Shown: piece after piece, positions 1-13,980 of the stretch
How positions within the stretch are numbered: position 1 is the first letter of the stretch
Layout: the number at the start of each line of letters is the position of its first letter
NCBI GenBank assembly: GCA_036345935.2
Contig: JADWOT020000008.1
Location: 2,092,387 to 2,156,386 of the forward strand
Length of the DNA: 64,000 nucleotides
Direction of reading: 5' to 3'
From: Taenia hydatigena
Lineage: Eukaryota > Platyhelminthes > Cestoda > Cyclophyllidea > Taeniidae
The notes under the pieces: model-generated
The model's input: only the letters and a program-made list of their open reading frames with translations
Told to the model about the DNA's origin: nothing
The model's database searches: none
Translations under genes and position numbers: made by a program

Positions 1-3000
1 TATTTGCCCCAAAAACAACTACCTGACGTTCCACATTGACTGGATAATAACATCCTCTACAGGCGCAGTTAAGCTGAATTAGTTCCACATAGAATATGGC
101 CGCTAGACCTTGTATGACTTTAAGACAGTTTATTTTAGCAACTTCCAACTTCACACATAGCTCTCATGAGAATATCTTTAAAAGACAAAATGGCTGTCAC
201 CAAAACATGTTATGAGGACCGCAAAACTGTTAGAACAGCAAAACACCAACATCACAGCCACTTCATGAAGGACAGCTAAGGCCAGTTCGCAGACGCTTCG
301 TAGAGAAAGCTAATAACTTGCTTTGTCAAATCCACATATTTTTCATATCCTCGTCTTCACCACCCTGCTTTTGCCGCAACAAAGCAAAGGCTATCACTTG
401 GACCGTTGTTTTGGGAGTCTGTTGCTAGATCGCTTTTTCATGTCACAAAACATTTGGCAGTGCTACAAGCGCCTCATTGCCAGAAACTTTCCTGCCGGCC
501 CTCCCTGTTTTGTAGTGCTGACTTCGGGACCATACCTTAACTCAAGAGAAAAGTCAAAAGTGTGGCGGGTTTAAACAACCCAATCACAGACAATCAGGCG
601 CTACGCATTAATAGCTGTCTATTCAACAAGTTTACATAACACCTTAATGCACAACCAACTCGAGTCCCAGTCAAGTTAAATGCGACGCGGAACCGAGTTA
701 GATTACAATATTTCTTCACAAAACATGAGCTATGGACTTGGTGTGCTTCCAAAACAATCAATTTCAGCGACTCTCACCTTCATGCATAGCCTCCTACGAA
801 TACACATTTTAAACGGCAGTGATTTATTTGCTTGCTTATTATTTTGTTTTTGAGTCGAGTAGATGCAACAATGGGGTACCAGCCTTTTTATCTGTGCTCT
901 CGGAGGCCAGATTCCCAAGTGCCTACGTGAACATCTGCAAGGGTTCTCCGTGTGGTCGAACGTTAGAATTGGGCCGTTAAAAACGGAGAAAACAGGCATT
1001 TTTTGTTCCCTCAGATGATAAAACCCACATAATACTGAATTCCTAAGTAGAGAAGCCAGCTCACGCCCAACAATCTGGCTTGGGGTGGCTTACTCGTGAT
1101 GACAAATAAATTAAAGCCGAACTGTTCGTGCTTAGGCGAAGCATTGAGGCAAGTAAGACACCTCAAGACTTTTAAGACGGAATACAAGGAGCGCAAAGCC
1201 GGCGCGCAGAGCAGCTGAGGATGAGAGGATCTACTAACACTACCTAGAGGTTTATTTCGCCGAAAAGTGCTTGACATCGCCCTTGCTGCTAAAGAGACCT
1301 CAACAAGGCCGCAAGTCCCAACTCTAAACACTAAAAACAAGCTCTTGTTAAAAATTTACACGCTGTCAGTGATTGGTAAGCCGCTATTGCAATCCTGTCA
1401 AAGCATTAGCCAATGGCGGTTCTCTGCATCATTCAATTAACCACACGTCATGGCAACTCGTCCTTGTATGATACGTATGAAACAGGGATGCTAGCTGCCT
1501 GTATTTTTCGTAAATGACCTGGAGATACGTTGACTCTTTACAAGGTCACGCCACACTCTTCATCTTCACCTATTATCACCTTCCTGCCTTCCTTCTTGCA
1601 ATCCAACTTTCTTTCTTCGTACCTTTATGCAGCCTTTTTATTCTTCCTTTCATGCTATTGGCTCTCCCACGCTTCATCTCCATATCCATTTTCACAGCAA
1701 GTTGGGTTATTACTATCGGGATAGAGACTCAACGTGCTGGACATAGTGACAGCTTTGCTCTCATCATCGTAAACGCAAAAAGAGACCTGGCATAGTCACC
1801 ACTTCCCTCCTCTGGATAGTGACTAGCCATATCGCAGTTGCTGGTGAGATTGTAACCGTTCTAACAAGACCACTCTCCGTTCACATCAGAGCATTCACAA
1901 GCCAATTCCTTGTCAATCACTGATTTATCTCACATGCACAATAATCCCTTGAAAGAAATGCAGAATCAATGTCTGTTAATTCTGCCACCTACAAACCGCC
2001 AACTCATGCCATTTACGTACCACTTATTTACTCTACCTCTTTTGATTACACTTGCAGCTAAAATCTGTGCATCGTTGGGCTTGTGTAATAAAATAATTTA
2101 ACTTAACCAAAATGAAGGTTGGCAGCACTGATCATGAAAGCAGTGCTTAAAATATTATTCTCTAGGCTCAAAAACCGCTTCGAATAAAACGGATGCCTGG
2201 CAGGTAACGAAGTACATTTTAATAGTTAAGAGGAAACGTAAGCCTCTTGAATTAGACTAGAGTGGCGACTTATGTGCTGCACTTCGAAGGGCAGTGGATT
2301 CGGGTGACAAGAAGTTAGCTTAATTCGTGCTCATTCGTGGTGCGAATGCCAATCACTTTAATGGCATTAACTCAGCTCGCATTTTGTAGCTATTGGTTCC
2401 ATTAGCGTAGATATTTTAAACCTTCTTATAGCCTATGGAACGAATATTGAGAAGACTGACGAGCAAGGCTGCAGGCCGCTCATGCGTGGCGTGCTGCATG
2501 GACCGGCAAAATAGATGTGGTCAATGCTTTGCTGGCGCCTGACAAGCAGCTTCATTTGTCCTTTGAATCATTTCATTTGCGCATTGAACCGAGCAACTTC
2601 TTATTCCCTATATATTGTCATCAAACATGGAGACTTTAACCAACTTCGTATTTAAGGCAAGCTATTTTTTTATGAATGTAATCAAGCTCGTACCATTTCC
2701 ACAATGCTTGCATTAAAGTAGACTCTATCGATGCCTTTTGATCCATCATGCCGCATAGACCTGTAGACCTTTTTAGGAGCGACCACTAAAGCACAAATGA
2801 AAGGCTATGGATAGACGGCTTGCTCGCTTGCCAGAAAAATAAGGATACACAAAAATTGACAAGACGATTTCGAAGGCTTCAGAGAAGAGAGCTTCTTAAC
2901 GTTCAAATGATTTGCAGTTTGCTTGTGTTAATTTTGTCACAACTGTCTGCACAATCTGTGCCTGCTTAAGCTCGGAAAATAAATTTGATTCCTTTCGCAT

Positions 3001-3500
3001 AAAATACTTCTTCATAGCTTTGGAGATGTTTGCTTGAAACAAGTTCAATTAAAATGATCATCAGCACTCATCATCAGAGCGCAATTGAGTAGACAGAATC
3101 CGTCAGACTTGCTACACTAGTCCATTGCGTCGCGACGTCTCTACGCACGATAGAAGAAAGGGTACCCGGCGTCAAGAGACGTTAATAACAAGGGGAAAGT
3201 GCAACCGGGAATTCTGGACGTTCGCCGAATGCGCAGTGAAGAAAAACTATGTGACTTTTTAACAAAAGCAAGGGCAAAACAAAGGTTTTGCTACATCAAC
3301 AAGTACGACACTTGGCTTAGAGTTAGAATTTGCAAATCTATAATAACGCCAAACATCATCTCATATAAAGTTGCTCAATTGTCGCCCTTTTAAGTGAACT
3401 TTACAAGCTCCCTTAATCGCTATAATTTAGCCCAGGAGCGATTGGTTGCAGTATAGAGGGTTTGCGCTGAAAGCAATGAAACAAGTAAACTTGGTTTTCA
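1..3500. other. No gene seen
   Basis: Only short frames occur, with no convincing splice partners. A pyrimidine-rich stretch at about 1540-1690 gives two overlapping hydrophobic frames that I regard as composition artefacts. Confidence 0.5.
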
Positions 3501-3599
3501 CCACTTTAAATTCTAAATGCTTTGATAATGTCCAGATTGATCAAAATGTTCTACCTCTAGATACTCGCATCTCTGAACCCATCCATGCAAAATACACAA

Positions 3600-6120
3600 T
3601 TTGCTAGCAACGGCACCCATATTAGTGCCCAGCCCTTTATTTTGGTATTCCATGTTGTCATTATTTCACCCATCCAGTTCTATTTAGAGCCTCACTCTCG
3701 CTTCGTTTTCGACTCGCCTTTGGTCCTTTTCTCATGCTGTATTCCTGCGACTTCTTTCACCAACATACTTTTAAATCTTACCTCTTACTTCGCCATTTCA
3801 TTGGCGTCAAAAGAGCAAGAGATATAAATCGCAAAATTTTAGCGCGTCATTTTTTGACATCCTTTAACATTGTGACGAATACAATTGCAGCATATATCGC
3901 GAATCAAAGGAAAACTATGGGTAACTTCTTTGGGTGCACAGCTCAGCGGATATTTCTATTCCCTTCACTAAGCCAACTTTCTCCATATTTTACTCCATTG
4001 TATGGCTAGATGGATGAGTGAGTGAAAGAAGTTAGTATGAGATGAAAGTAGGTAGGACAGAAACAGGAAACGCAGTGCCACAGAACAATGCGTAGACGTC
4101 CGAAGACAGCCTTCTCCCATGGTGTCCTCTCGGCTTCTCGTTTTCGCCTCGAGCCTGACTAACCCTTTCTCGCTTTTAGCTGAACAACTATGTGTCTTCG
4201 TCATCATTTACCATAATTGTTCCCCATACAAGGCAACAAGTTAACTAGACATGAGGCTGAGAATACTCATCACAATCGCACCTTTGTTATCCCATGGCAG
4301 CCCCTAGGAGTAAATTGCCAAGTTCTCCAATCGATCTATATACTGCTTTTACCGTCTACTAGAGTTTAAATAGCATCTTTTTTCGAGGGCAACATAAGGA
4401 GGAAAAAGCCAAAGATGAGCGATTTCAACAAAGCAGCACATCCCGCACCACATGCGCTGTGATACACGAACTTCGGCTGAAGTAAAAAGGCGTAGACGAA
4501 AGTGGAGCATGTTCACAAAAGTCACTTACAAAGGATCGCTATCCAAAGCCAGCACTAGAGGGCACCGAGACACCACACCACATGTACTACCAACCAATTT
4601 GCACATGAGTCAGATGCAAAAACGTCAATCACAATCTACCGTCAGAAATGCCCACATACGCGTTTCAGCGCCTTCTACTACTTATTGTAGTTTTTGTTTT
4701 CCTTTTGATTATGGTCTCATTATAGTCCTCCAACTCAGCCGCTTCCTTCAATTTTTAGCTCCGCTGTTGGTCAAATGTGATATTAGAGGAAGTTGTGCTA
4801 CGACGTCTTTTCCTTCTCTCTCCATTTCCTCTCTTCTGATTCATCATTGGTACGGCTTGAATCCTAGTTTACTTTACATGCCTAGGAAAGTTGTGGGCAA
4901 CTTCTTTAGGCATGACACTCAATAACACTTAATATTCCTCCTACTAAGTCAATGTCTCATTCGTTTTACTCAGTCACCCGAACGATTACATTTTGGATTA
5001 GATGGAAGAAAAAGAAGAAGTAAGAAGAAGCACATTGCAGTTGCACTGTGCAGAGGCATCCTACATTAACCTTTGTCAACCATTTCCTCTCCTTTCCCAC
5101 TTTCCCTGTCTTCAGTCTCACGGTTTTTAGTCTCTTCTTTGGCTCTATCTGTCTTCTGCCTCTTTCGACTGCAATATCATGTTGCTTCACCTCTATTGGA
5201 AAGGCAAATTTGCCGACATTGTCTCTTTTACTTTAAGATCGACTCGTCTGGGCTTTAAATCAGGAGTTCGCATCAGGTGCGCGCTTTTGTTAGCTCCATA
5301 GCAATCTTTAGAGGTAAGTCGCCGATTCCTTTAATCAATGCATACCTTGCACTACGTTTGCTGTGCCGTGCCTTCATTTCATTTCGCCTAATTGTTCATA
5401 GCCGTCAAACAAACAGTAGTGGCGATACTATACCTTACTGTAGAGACATTGTAACACGCTACGCAAGGCTAGGCTTGACCAAATCAGGCTTGGCTGGATT
5501 GGACCAGAACAAGGCAGATTCGTTATTTAGACTAAATTGCGACAGGTTGGAATAAAGTAGGGGGAAGAAGTAAGACTGGGTTATCTGACTATTGTGCATG
5601 CCAAATCTTCAGAGGTGCCTTTATTGGACACAATTTTAAGTTAAAGCCAACACTAATTTTTGTTATCCAGAAGCTATTTAATTCCGGGAATGAAAATCCA
5701 TTGTATGCTACAGACTATACGGACTCCCACTTTTGATAAACAAAAGGCGACAATCAATGATAGGCAAACGCGAAATCAATTTAACAAAGACAGCAGCACT
5801 TATGAGCTTTTTGTGGGTATCTTAGGAATTCGGATTCACAATATCAAAATGCAACTCTGATTTTTGGTGATGAAGGAAACTCAGCCAAAAAGGCGAAACA
5901 CAAAGGTAAATGACACATGAATCACGCAATGAGTTGCCAAACATGCTGCCGTACGCATTTCAGCACATTCTACTTTCCATCTACCACTTGTCGTGCACTC
6001 CGTCCAGTTGTTTTTCACTGCCTCACTTCCGCTTCGTTTCCTTCTCGCTTTCGGTCTTCTCTCATCCTATACAACTACCGCCTCTCTCAAATCTTTCCGT
6101 CAAATTTGATCTCTTAAGTT
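3600..6120. repeat. Degenerate pyrimidine/purine-rich repeat cluster
   Basis: Related stretches lie at about 3600-3994, 4640-4971 and 5930-6120, with a weaker one at 5060-5200. The clearest pair is 3911-3994 against 4886-4971, both with GGGYAACTTCTTTRGG at the start and TTTTACTC at the end. The units are CT-rich on the plus strand and are followed by GA-rich stretches (about 4000-4080 and 4990-5040). The 157-codon open frame at 4452-4925 spans this material and is not credible as a gene. Confidence 0.5.
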
Positions 6121-9100
6121 AAAAGCGATCCTACTTCAATTTATTTGCTCCCTTTGAATGTCCCGTTCTCATTGAAGCGCATACTTGTAAGAACTCAAGC
6201 TGCCTTTCGCTAATATTTGCTTGAGAATGAGTCACTCGCGCCACGCCGTAGTTTTACAACGTTTATATTAAGCTTGCTTGCTTAAAATTGTATAATTGGG
6301 TGTTAGAAATAATGCGCAAAGTTACGTCGAGGAACGAAGATAATTATCACAGTCTTAGTGAAACGAGCAGGCAATAGGTACAAATTGACGGTTCATGTAG
6401 CCAAAAATTAAGCAAATATAGCAATAAAAAAGAACGGTTAAAAGTGATGCAAACTTCTAACACTGGCTGCACTAAAATTGAAACCGTAAACGTCTTAACG
6501 GTTCGAGGTCAGACACTGCATGTGAAGTAGATTTAAAAATATCCCCTTTGTCTTTGATTACCTAAGCAATTTGAAAACACCGTTAACAAGTAAGCTGAAT
6601 TTGTCTTTTATCTACTACACTTTAATGAACGCGTTTGGAACCGTGCAGGTAGGATGGCTTAAATTATGCAGCACGGGCACTAGTGCCAAAGCATTTCTCA
6701 GCCAAACCTCAACAAGTTGTATCACCCCAATACGTTTAAATTTGTCTTCCGCTAGTAACTTAACATCAGTCACAACTCCTTCTCATATGCGGCTGTTCAA
6801 AAGAGGAAGCGATATTAACGATACGAAGCGAACACCACCGGTCAGAACTAACTAGATTCCTACCATTTTGCATGGTTTGAAGTGCAACTAGAGAGTGCCT
6901 TGATATGGGTCTCAGCCTGAGACAACGAGGCGACCACGGCGACGGTTAGACTCTTCATAGGATCATTGGTTATCGACAGACCGTGAAAGCCGGCACGATT
7001 CCAGTAGGTGGGGAGGACTCAGCAGAATGCAATAGACACCCCAAATTGTCGCCTCCTTTACAGACCATGGCTAGAAGTAAATAAGAGGTCGTATCGTTCT
7101 TCTCCATCTTTAATGGAATAAATGGTTCAGACCTCGTCCATGGCGACATGCGGTAAATATTTTAACACAGGGGTGCATACCACTATTACATGCAGGTAAA
7201 CGATGCACGCAATTGCAAAATAACTTAAATAAATGTTGGAACTTATGAAAGAGCTTTCAGTCCGATCGGTTCGCAATCGATAGTTGCGGGTTTCGTGCTT
7301 TACCAACCCTTAGTTTTAATGCAATAAATTGCTCTGCAAATGCTTATAGTTGGTTAGAATTAATGTATGTAAGTTCTGCTAAAAGCCGTTTGCGTTACCG
7401 ATTTCACCATCTTTCGAGTTACTCCTCCTTTACGCCCTATCAAATGAACTTTAAGTTTTTAAAGACTCATCCGGATCTTATCGCAAATGAATGAAGGTCT
7501 TATGTTCAGTTCACCACTACGAGTCAGAAATTACTGGATTTCAGGTAATTTTTGGATGGCCCCAACTATTAGATTGAAATCAAGTAGACCTTATAAGGGT
7601 GGCAATGCCGATAAAATCCTTGATTAGGTGAGCCGTTGCGTGATTGAAAATCAGGTGACGGTAAGTTTGCTTTAAAGGCCTTATATTGTTGCTTTAGTCA
7701 CCACTGTGGCTCATCAATCCACCCATCATGACAAGCTGGTAATAAATGGACCAGTTTTAACCATTACTTTGCCACTTAGGTGACTAAACACGCGAGCAAA
7801 ACGCACCCTAGAGCAAAGGAAAAAGAGAATGTGAAGAATATCATTCACTAGGATGGTGTTGCCGGTACGAAAGTAACGGCGGTATTAACGGTAACGTTAT
7901 AACATGGCGATGGCACAAGTGAGATGTGTGCTGCGATAAAGGGTAGAGAGCGAGGGCAGGAGAAGTAAGCACTGACCCTGACTTTATTTGAATAAAAAAC
8001 CATCTGAACTAAAGTCAGACGCGCTCCCATTACATTAAAGGGTTTCATTGCAATTACTAGAGGATTGATGTTATGTGCAGTTGACATAGAAAAGCGACAG
8101 ATGGAAAGAAGAAAGTGAAGAAATAAGAAACGCAAGCAGTTAGACGGGGTTGGGACCCCCTACACTCAGGCCATTACAAGTCGTTCCATCCTGGTGACGG
8201 TTGTAGAACAATTTGAGTCATTGGCGTGATTTTTGCTGTTTACAGTTCGCTACGCCTCATCCTATCTTCTTAATCCATGCAAGCAAAAAGGCAATAATTT
8301 TGCAGGATTCAGCTAAAAAATGTTCTGGTTTTCTTGACAACCTTTTTATTATTTTGGTCCTTAGGTGCGAAGGATTATTTTACTCAACGCATTTCCTTTG
8401 ATGGTGACATCTACCAGTTTAAGGAATGCAGCGACAGCGGGTCAGCGTCTGATTCCTCTTTCATCCTACTCACTCCTCAAATATGCGTCTTTGAAAGGTC
8501 ACCCTTTCGACAGGCAATACAAGGCAATTACGTAATGTCATGTCAAGTTAATGTTTCCAACGAATTTCTCTAACCTAAAGCCTGATAATCCATGCACTAA
8601 AAATGCCGCTCACGCCTGGATTGTGCAGACCACATTATGCGGCAGAGTCATCATAAAATGTCATGATAGGTAAACATATTGACGTTGGCAAAGATGGCAT
8701 CGACTAGGTTTAATGAAAGGTTATTCATACTGCCCATTTGAAATGCATTACAAGCCTATTTGAATGTAAGAATTATGTTTCACCATGCCTTACCTATCAG
8801 CATCCATTGTGCACAATCCAGTAACAGTAGTTCCAGAATATTGTAAAATAAGCACTTTAACAATGTTTTGGTCACAATTCTTAAAGATTGCATACATACA
8901 CACTATCAAACACGATTATTCTCGACTAAACTAAGACTAAAGTGCAATAAGCGGATGAGCGCTAATTACTCATTTTGGCCGAACACAAAAACAAGTGGAA
9001 CGGTCGATTAGAGGAGCAGAGGATTTGAGTCATTAGCATGAACGAATGTCAATGAGTAAAAAAACAGAGTTGTCAATGTGCACAGCAAAGAAGTGCTGAT

Positions 9101-9985
9101 TGAAGTCTGCGTGAAACGTAGAAGATGGTCTACCCATCATTTGCGCAAGCAATCTTCAAACCAAAAAAAACATCCACGTACTTGCTAAAGCAATTGCGAC
9201 GAATGAAAGCAATTCCTAGGCAAGTTGATGTACTTTGGCAATCCCACCGGCAAAGTGGACAGATCAGTACTCGGTCTGATGGTGGAGCAGGATGCAAGTT
9301 GATGCCTCAATCGTAGGAGAACCTTCGTCACTTTGGCTGATGCCTTTTTTAAATCGCGCCTGTTGGAGTTGCGTAAGATGCAATTTTAGCCCAGTGAGGG
9401 AAAAAGCAAACCGTAGTATCCTTTCAAAGGGTGCCGCGGCTGTACTCTCGTCTAATGAGCAAGGCTGATGTCGCAAGAATTCGGATAATGCAAGTACAGC
9501 CGAGCAATTGCCAAGAATTAGGGAAGCTAATAGCCAATAGCTGATAGCTGATGAAACGTGAATGCTCCAACTGTCAGGGCACAAAACTACTGGGTGCGAG
9601 CTTATTAGTACCTGAGCAGAGCATGGTGAAATGGGGAGGCCAAATTACAAATTAGGCTCCTTCTGTAAGCTTTCTCAGCTAATCGGGTGCAGCATCGCAA
9701 ACAAACACATTCTTGTCCACCTTAAGGTCCGAACCTCCGGTAAAAGATTATAAACTGCAATTTAACAGTTTGGATACTTTCATAATCAGAAAACTCCCGG
9801 CTGAATTGCGGGCGATAAGAAAACCACGCAGAGCAAAACCGGATCGAGAGGTGGTGTAAAAAAGGCAGAAAATGATTGTTAAAGTGGCTACCAAATTTCA
9901 CCACGATAGATTAGAAGACCATACAAACAAAAGAATTTTGACGCCATGTAAAAAGCTGCAGACAAGGTTTTGCAATCTCACAAGA
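6121..9985. other. No gene seen
   Basis: AT-rich intergenic DNA. The minus-strand frame of 106 codons at 9264-9584 is hydrophobic and Leu-rich but lacks clear splice sites or a known motif, so it is left uncalled. Confidence 0.45.
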
Positions 9986-10158
9986 ATAGTGATGCAGCAA
10001 CGATGGAGGAAGGAGGTGAGTGATAGGATGTGGTGGGGAGCGCACGAACGAATGCAATGAGAGAGAGGAGGGATGGAGATAGTAGGGCGGCGTGTGATAT
10101 GGGAGGTGAGTGATGGAAGGGCAGAGAGGGTGAAAGGTGTGAAGCAATACCATCACCA

Positions 10159-10278
10159 GCGATTATATGCCATGTAGAAAGTACCTCTTCCCGTCCGATC
10201 ATCTAGGTTAAGCCAAGTCGAACTGGGCTAGCGTTTGCATGGGAGACCGGTTGAGAATACTTGGTGTTGCTGACCCTC
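10159..10278 (+). pseudogene. 5S rRNA-derived sequence
   Basis: The stretch follows the 5S rRNA layout: a GCCAT block near the start, CCCGTCCGATCA, GTTAAGC about 15 bases later, then GCATGGGAGACCGG (the box C internal promoter region) and GAATACTTGGTGTTG near the end, spanning about 120 bases. Several conserved positions differ and the terminal helix I does not pair well, so it is probably a retroposed copy or the head of a 5S-derived SINE and not a working gene. A GA-rich run precedes it and a CT-rich run follows. Confidence 0.6.
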
Positions 10279-10683
10279 ATTGTCTTCTCATTTGTCTCCC
10301 ACCCCTTCTCCCCTACCTACCTACTGGATGAAATGCTTTTACTTAATACTCAAATTTTATCTCCAGACTTTGATGCACGGCCACTACGGAGTCAAAGTCA
10401 GGCCTAGTCACAAAATTAATCGAGATGTAAACTATAGAAATTCGTCAGGCGTGGGATCAGTATTACCACTCATGCTGTCTCTGTTTTGAATCAACTTATC
10501 CGCGAATAGAAGACAGTTGATGCGGTTCAGATCAAGAGATTACCGTTCGCCGCACTAAATCAAATCTTAACACGGTCAATCTCAAGGGTGTTGTGAAGAC
10601 CAGTTATTTGGTATCGTTGAACACAGTAATGTGAATAAGAAGAAACGACGGGAGGAGAAGGTAGAAAACTAGCGGTTTAAGAC

Positions 10684-10790
10684 ATTGCAAAATCATATAA
10701 TGTACAATATAATATGATGCATAATATAATATAATAATAGATAATGTACTATAATAATGCATAATTATATAACATAATGTCATATAATGT
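10684..10790. repeat. AT-rich microsatellite-like tract
   Basis: This is about 105 bases of imperfect ATAATATA / CATAATG units made almost only of A and T, with no coding content. Confidence 0.8.
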
Positions 10791-11856
10791 TGGAATATCG
10801 GTAAAACCAGTGATGTGATACTCTGGAATCGAATGCCTTTGGGTAGATAAGTGATACCTATGCCATCCACTTTGTCTGGATATATTTTACTTCATCAATA
10901 GAAAGCATCAAGAGACATGATCTTCATATGCCCATTTTTACATTTACAAGCCTGATATTCATAAGCAATGGGCAACTTAACTGTTTGGAATGAAAATGCT
11001 TATTGCATATTCTTTCATCTCTTGTCATGATTTTTTGTGACAGACTTTATTTTAGGCGGCGGAATAGCACCGCAATAACATGACAGCGGATGAATGATAC
11101 TTGAGCATAAATGTTTAGATTTTTCATCAACACGGCGTCCTTTCAACCCTCACTTCGGTTTGGATGCTAATTTAATTATTCATGCACGATGCGCAATGAG
11201 CAGGATTCTCCTCAGTCCTCCCCTCTTTTCTGCGACTATTCCTAATGCAAGAAGGTTGGTTGATCCGCTTTGCCTTTAGTCTCGACCCAATATTGCAGAT
11301 GACATTCAGTTCTTTGCACCCATTGCCGCTTGCTCATAAATGATGACGATCAGATGCCGTCTGGTAGCCCATTTCTCCACCAACAGCTCCACTTCAGTCC
11401 AAAATCTTAGTGACTATTAAGGAGTAAAGGTTCAAAGACCGATGCTGTTAAGCAAATATGCACACGCAACACACAAACGCATCTGCACACAAGAGTAAGA
11501 TGGCGAAAAGTTGCAGCACTAGGTCAAGTCACCAGTAATATGAGAAAAACCTGCAGATTTAGATGCCTAATCGGTTGTTCAGCAGGGGTATCACCTTTTT
11601 TGAATTCCAAATCGTCGGGTATTGATACTCGTCAGCCGCATCCTTTGTAGATATCTCAGTCGTCCTCTTACTTGATGCTTGACCGCTCGAAGCAGTCGAG
11701 TAGAATGGAGCGGGCTGGAAGTGATTAGAGTAGAACGCTTACTGACTGCTTTGTGGAGTTGTCGATTGAAAGAGCGGACGTGATCCTAGATATGCACTAA
11801 AGATTGTGCGAGCATAAGCGCTTTAAGCAAGAAAAATGCACCTATCTACAGAGTGT

Positions 11857-11927
11857 GGCTCAGTGATCTAGGGATATAATTCGCGCTTTGGGTGTGCAAG
11901 GCTATGGGCTCAAATCCAGGCTGGCCC
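11857..11927 (+). pseudogene. tRNA-Pro(TGG)-like sequence, SINE head
   Basis: The 71 bases align with tRNA-Pro. GGCTCAG and CTGGCCC form most of an acceptor stem with one mismatch and one wobble; the A box is near CAGTGATCTAGGG; the anticodon loop reads TTTGGGT with TGG at 34-36; and the B box is GGGCTCAAATCC. The anticodon stem has one mismatch. It is followed by a pyrimidine-rich tail of about 130 bases. I read it as a tRNA-derived SINE or pseudogene, though a functional tRNA is not excluded. Confidence 0.55.
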
Positions 11928-12254
11928 ATGTAGGCTTTTCCCTTTATAGCTTTTCATTTGCTTTCAGTGCATGAAGTCGTAACCGACTTTTCTCCCCCCT
12001 TCATCCACTCCTCCATTCTCTTTTCCCCGTCATCTTCTTTACTCCTTCAGTTACACTCCTCTAATCCACCTCCATTCCGATCCAACTCGCCTTTAAAACG
12101 GGAGCATTGGCCATCTATAACATAGTCAAGAGCAGGTATATGGACACGATGCATGACTTGCGCATGCCAAACAAACAATTGGAGCTAACGATAATAAATA
12201 GCTCATTTCTTACAGCTCGCTTCCTGCCGACCGAGCATATGGGCATGACGCCGT

Positions 12255-12745
12255 GCGCATAGACTTCTAGCCATTTCTGTCATCTGCCCCCCGTTTCTCT
12301 TATCTACTGTTCTCATCTACAGTGCCGGTTGACCGTCGACGCGACTGCGACTACCACTAAAGACTGAGGCCATTTAGCATGGCAGTAAGGAAGCGTTCAA
12401 TCTTAGCAGCCTGGGTGCGCATCCACCTCGGTGGATATGAAGTTCACCATAGCGAGTAGATTACACATGCTTTTGCAGTGCCCACACGCTTGTGCTTGGT
12501 AAATGCGGACTTCAAAAGTCACATTAAGTCGAGGTGTGTGTGTGTCCGAATAATTGCAAAGTGATAGAGTGATGCGCGGGCAGCGAGACAGAAGAATTAG
12601 AAGTAGATGTGGGTGTCGAGGAAGGGAAGTAAAGAAGAAGGTAGAGGTGGGTGCGTGCACGTGGCACCGCCGTGTGAAGTAACACAGCACGGCATAGCTT
12701 ATCGCAGGGTGTAGAGTGAGAGGTGCTTAGGGCAAAGTAGTAATA
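12255..12745. repeat. Dispersed repeat, copy 1
   Basis: Two segments, 12255-12415 and about 12600-12745, are found again in the same order and orientation at 16430-16590 and 17113-17256. Shared landmarks are GTCGACGC, TAGCAGCC, CACGTGGCAC, CAGCACGGCATAG against CAGCATGGCATAG, and a TGTGG..TGTCGAGGAA block. The 180 bases between the segments include a short TG run. No coding content is apparent; ORF-like stretches here are low-complexity. Confidence 0.6.
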
Positions 12746-13980
12746 TTAATGTAAGTGCATCTGGCTTTGACTCCCCAAACAATTACTTCATTACACTGAG
12801 TGGGCTGCGCAGCTGTCCTCGTTGGTATCCTAGTCAAGGGACGCCACTTTTCGCCAAACGCCATGTGAATCATGTAAGCCAATGACAATGTTTGTCTGTC
12901 TCTTTGAGGAGAGGCTTTTGGAAGACAGAAGACGTTATTGGTATAAGACAAACTTGCTCAGAAAGGCGACGGAGTGATTAATGCGTGTGTTGATACTGCG
13001 GCCTCAGAACACAAGGTTAGTCCCAATCCTGCTTAATTTATTGCACTGCTCTCAGAGTCTACTGTTGAGACAATTTGTGCACTACCTGATAGCATGTCTG
13101 TTACCATCCTGCTCTTTATGTGACTTAACTACTTAATTCTGAGTATTACATTAGTTCTTAGATTTTTATGAAAGGGGCCCGTCACCACTTGAGTTGAATC
13201 ACACCGGATTCTTACTTGGCACCTTGGCAATAAAAAAAAGGTTAGATGGTTGAATTATTTTTGCTTCATTGAGCTTTTGGGAAGTGCACCTCATCCTCAT
13301 GCATTAGATGACCATTTAAACACTCTTCATTGGCGATGTCTTATTTCACCTGACACACTCAACCATCTAGCTTTAAAGTTCTCTTAGAGTGGTTCATTTT
13401 CTCCGATCATAACTCCTTTGCAACGTAAGCTAAACATATTGCCTACCATTTAGTTGCTAATTCAGTATTTTTTCTTTAAGACGCATGCTGGAATGGGCTC
13501 TGTTCATATTAGCTTAAATCCCAAATTTATGAAAAGATCTTTGAGTTGCCTCAGACTGTTTCATTTTTGGAAGTCATTGCAATTTTGCTTATTACTCATC
13601 TTCCTCAAGAACGAACCAATAAAGTCTTCATTTGTTCCTAATCTTTTTGCACCAACAACTCTTTCTCGGTAAAATGAAATCGAGATTCACGCAAAATTGT
13701 TATAGGCCCAAGAAACTTTAAGGACTCTAGAAGTATACTTAAAAGTGCAATAAGATGGCTGTCATATCTTGTCTTCGGGTGTCTTTGAAATGGACCTTCT
13801 AGTTCTAACTTGCTCTACCAACTTGGGATTCCCTTTGCCTAGGATTCCCTTTGGTTATCTTATCCAACCCAAATAATAACTCTGATTGAGTCAGCTTGTA
13901 GATGGTTACGAAAGCTATAACAACAAATAAGTGCTTTTGCTAAAATAGATGTAATCCCATAAAGGACAGCTGGATCCCTT

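Noticed and set aside
1514..1795. Hydrophobic frames that look like membrane proteins
   Set aside because: They overlap in different frames over a CT-rich stretch, so the hydrophobicity is a base-composition effect.
4452..4925. Longest open frame of the left part (157 codons, plus strand)
   Set aside because: It runs across repeat material related to 3.6-4.0 and 5.9-6.1 kb, and its content follows the pyrimidine bias instead of a protein pattern.
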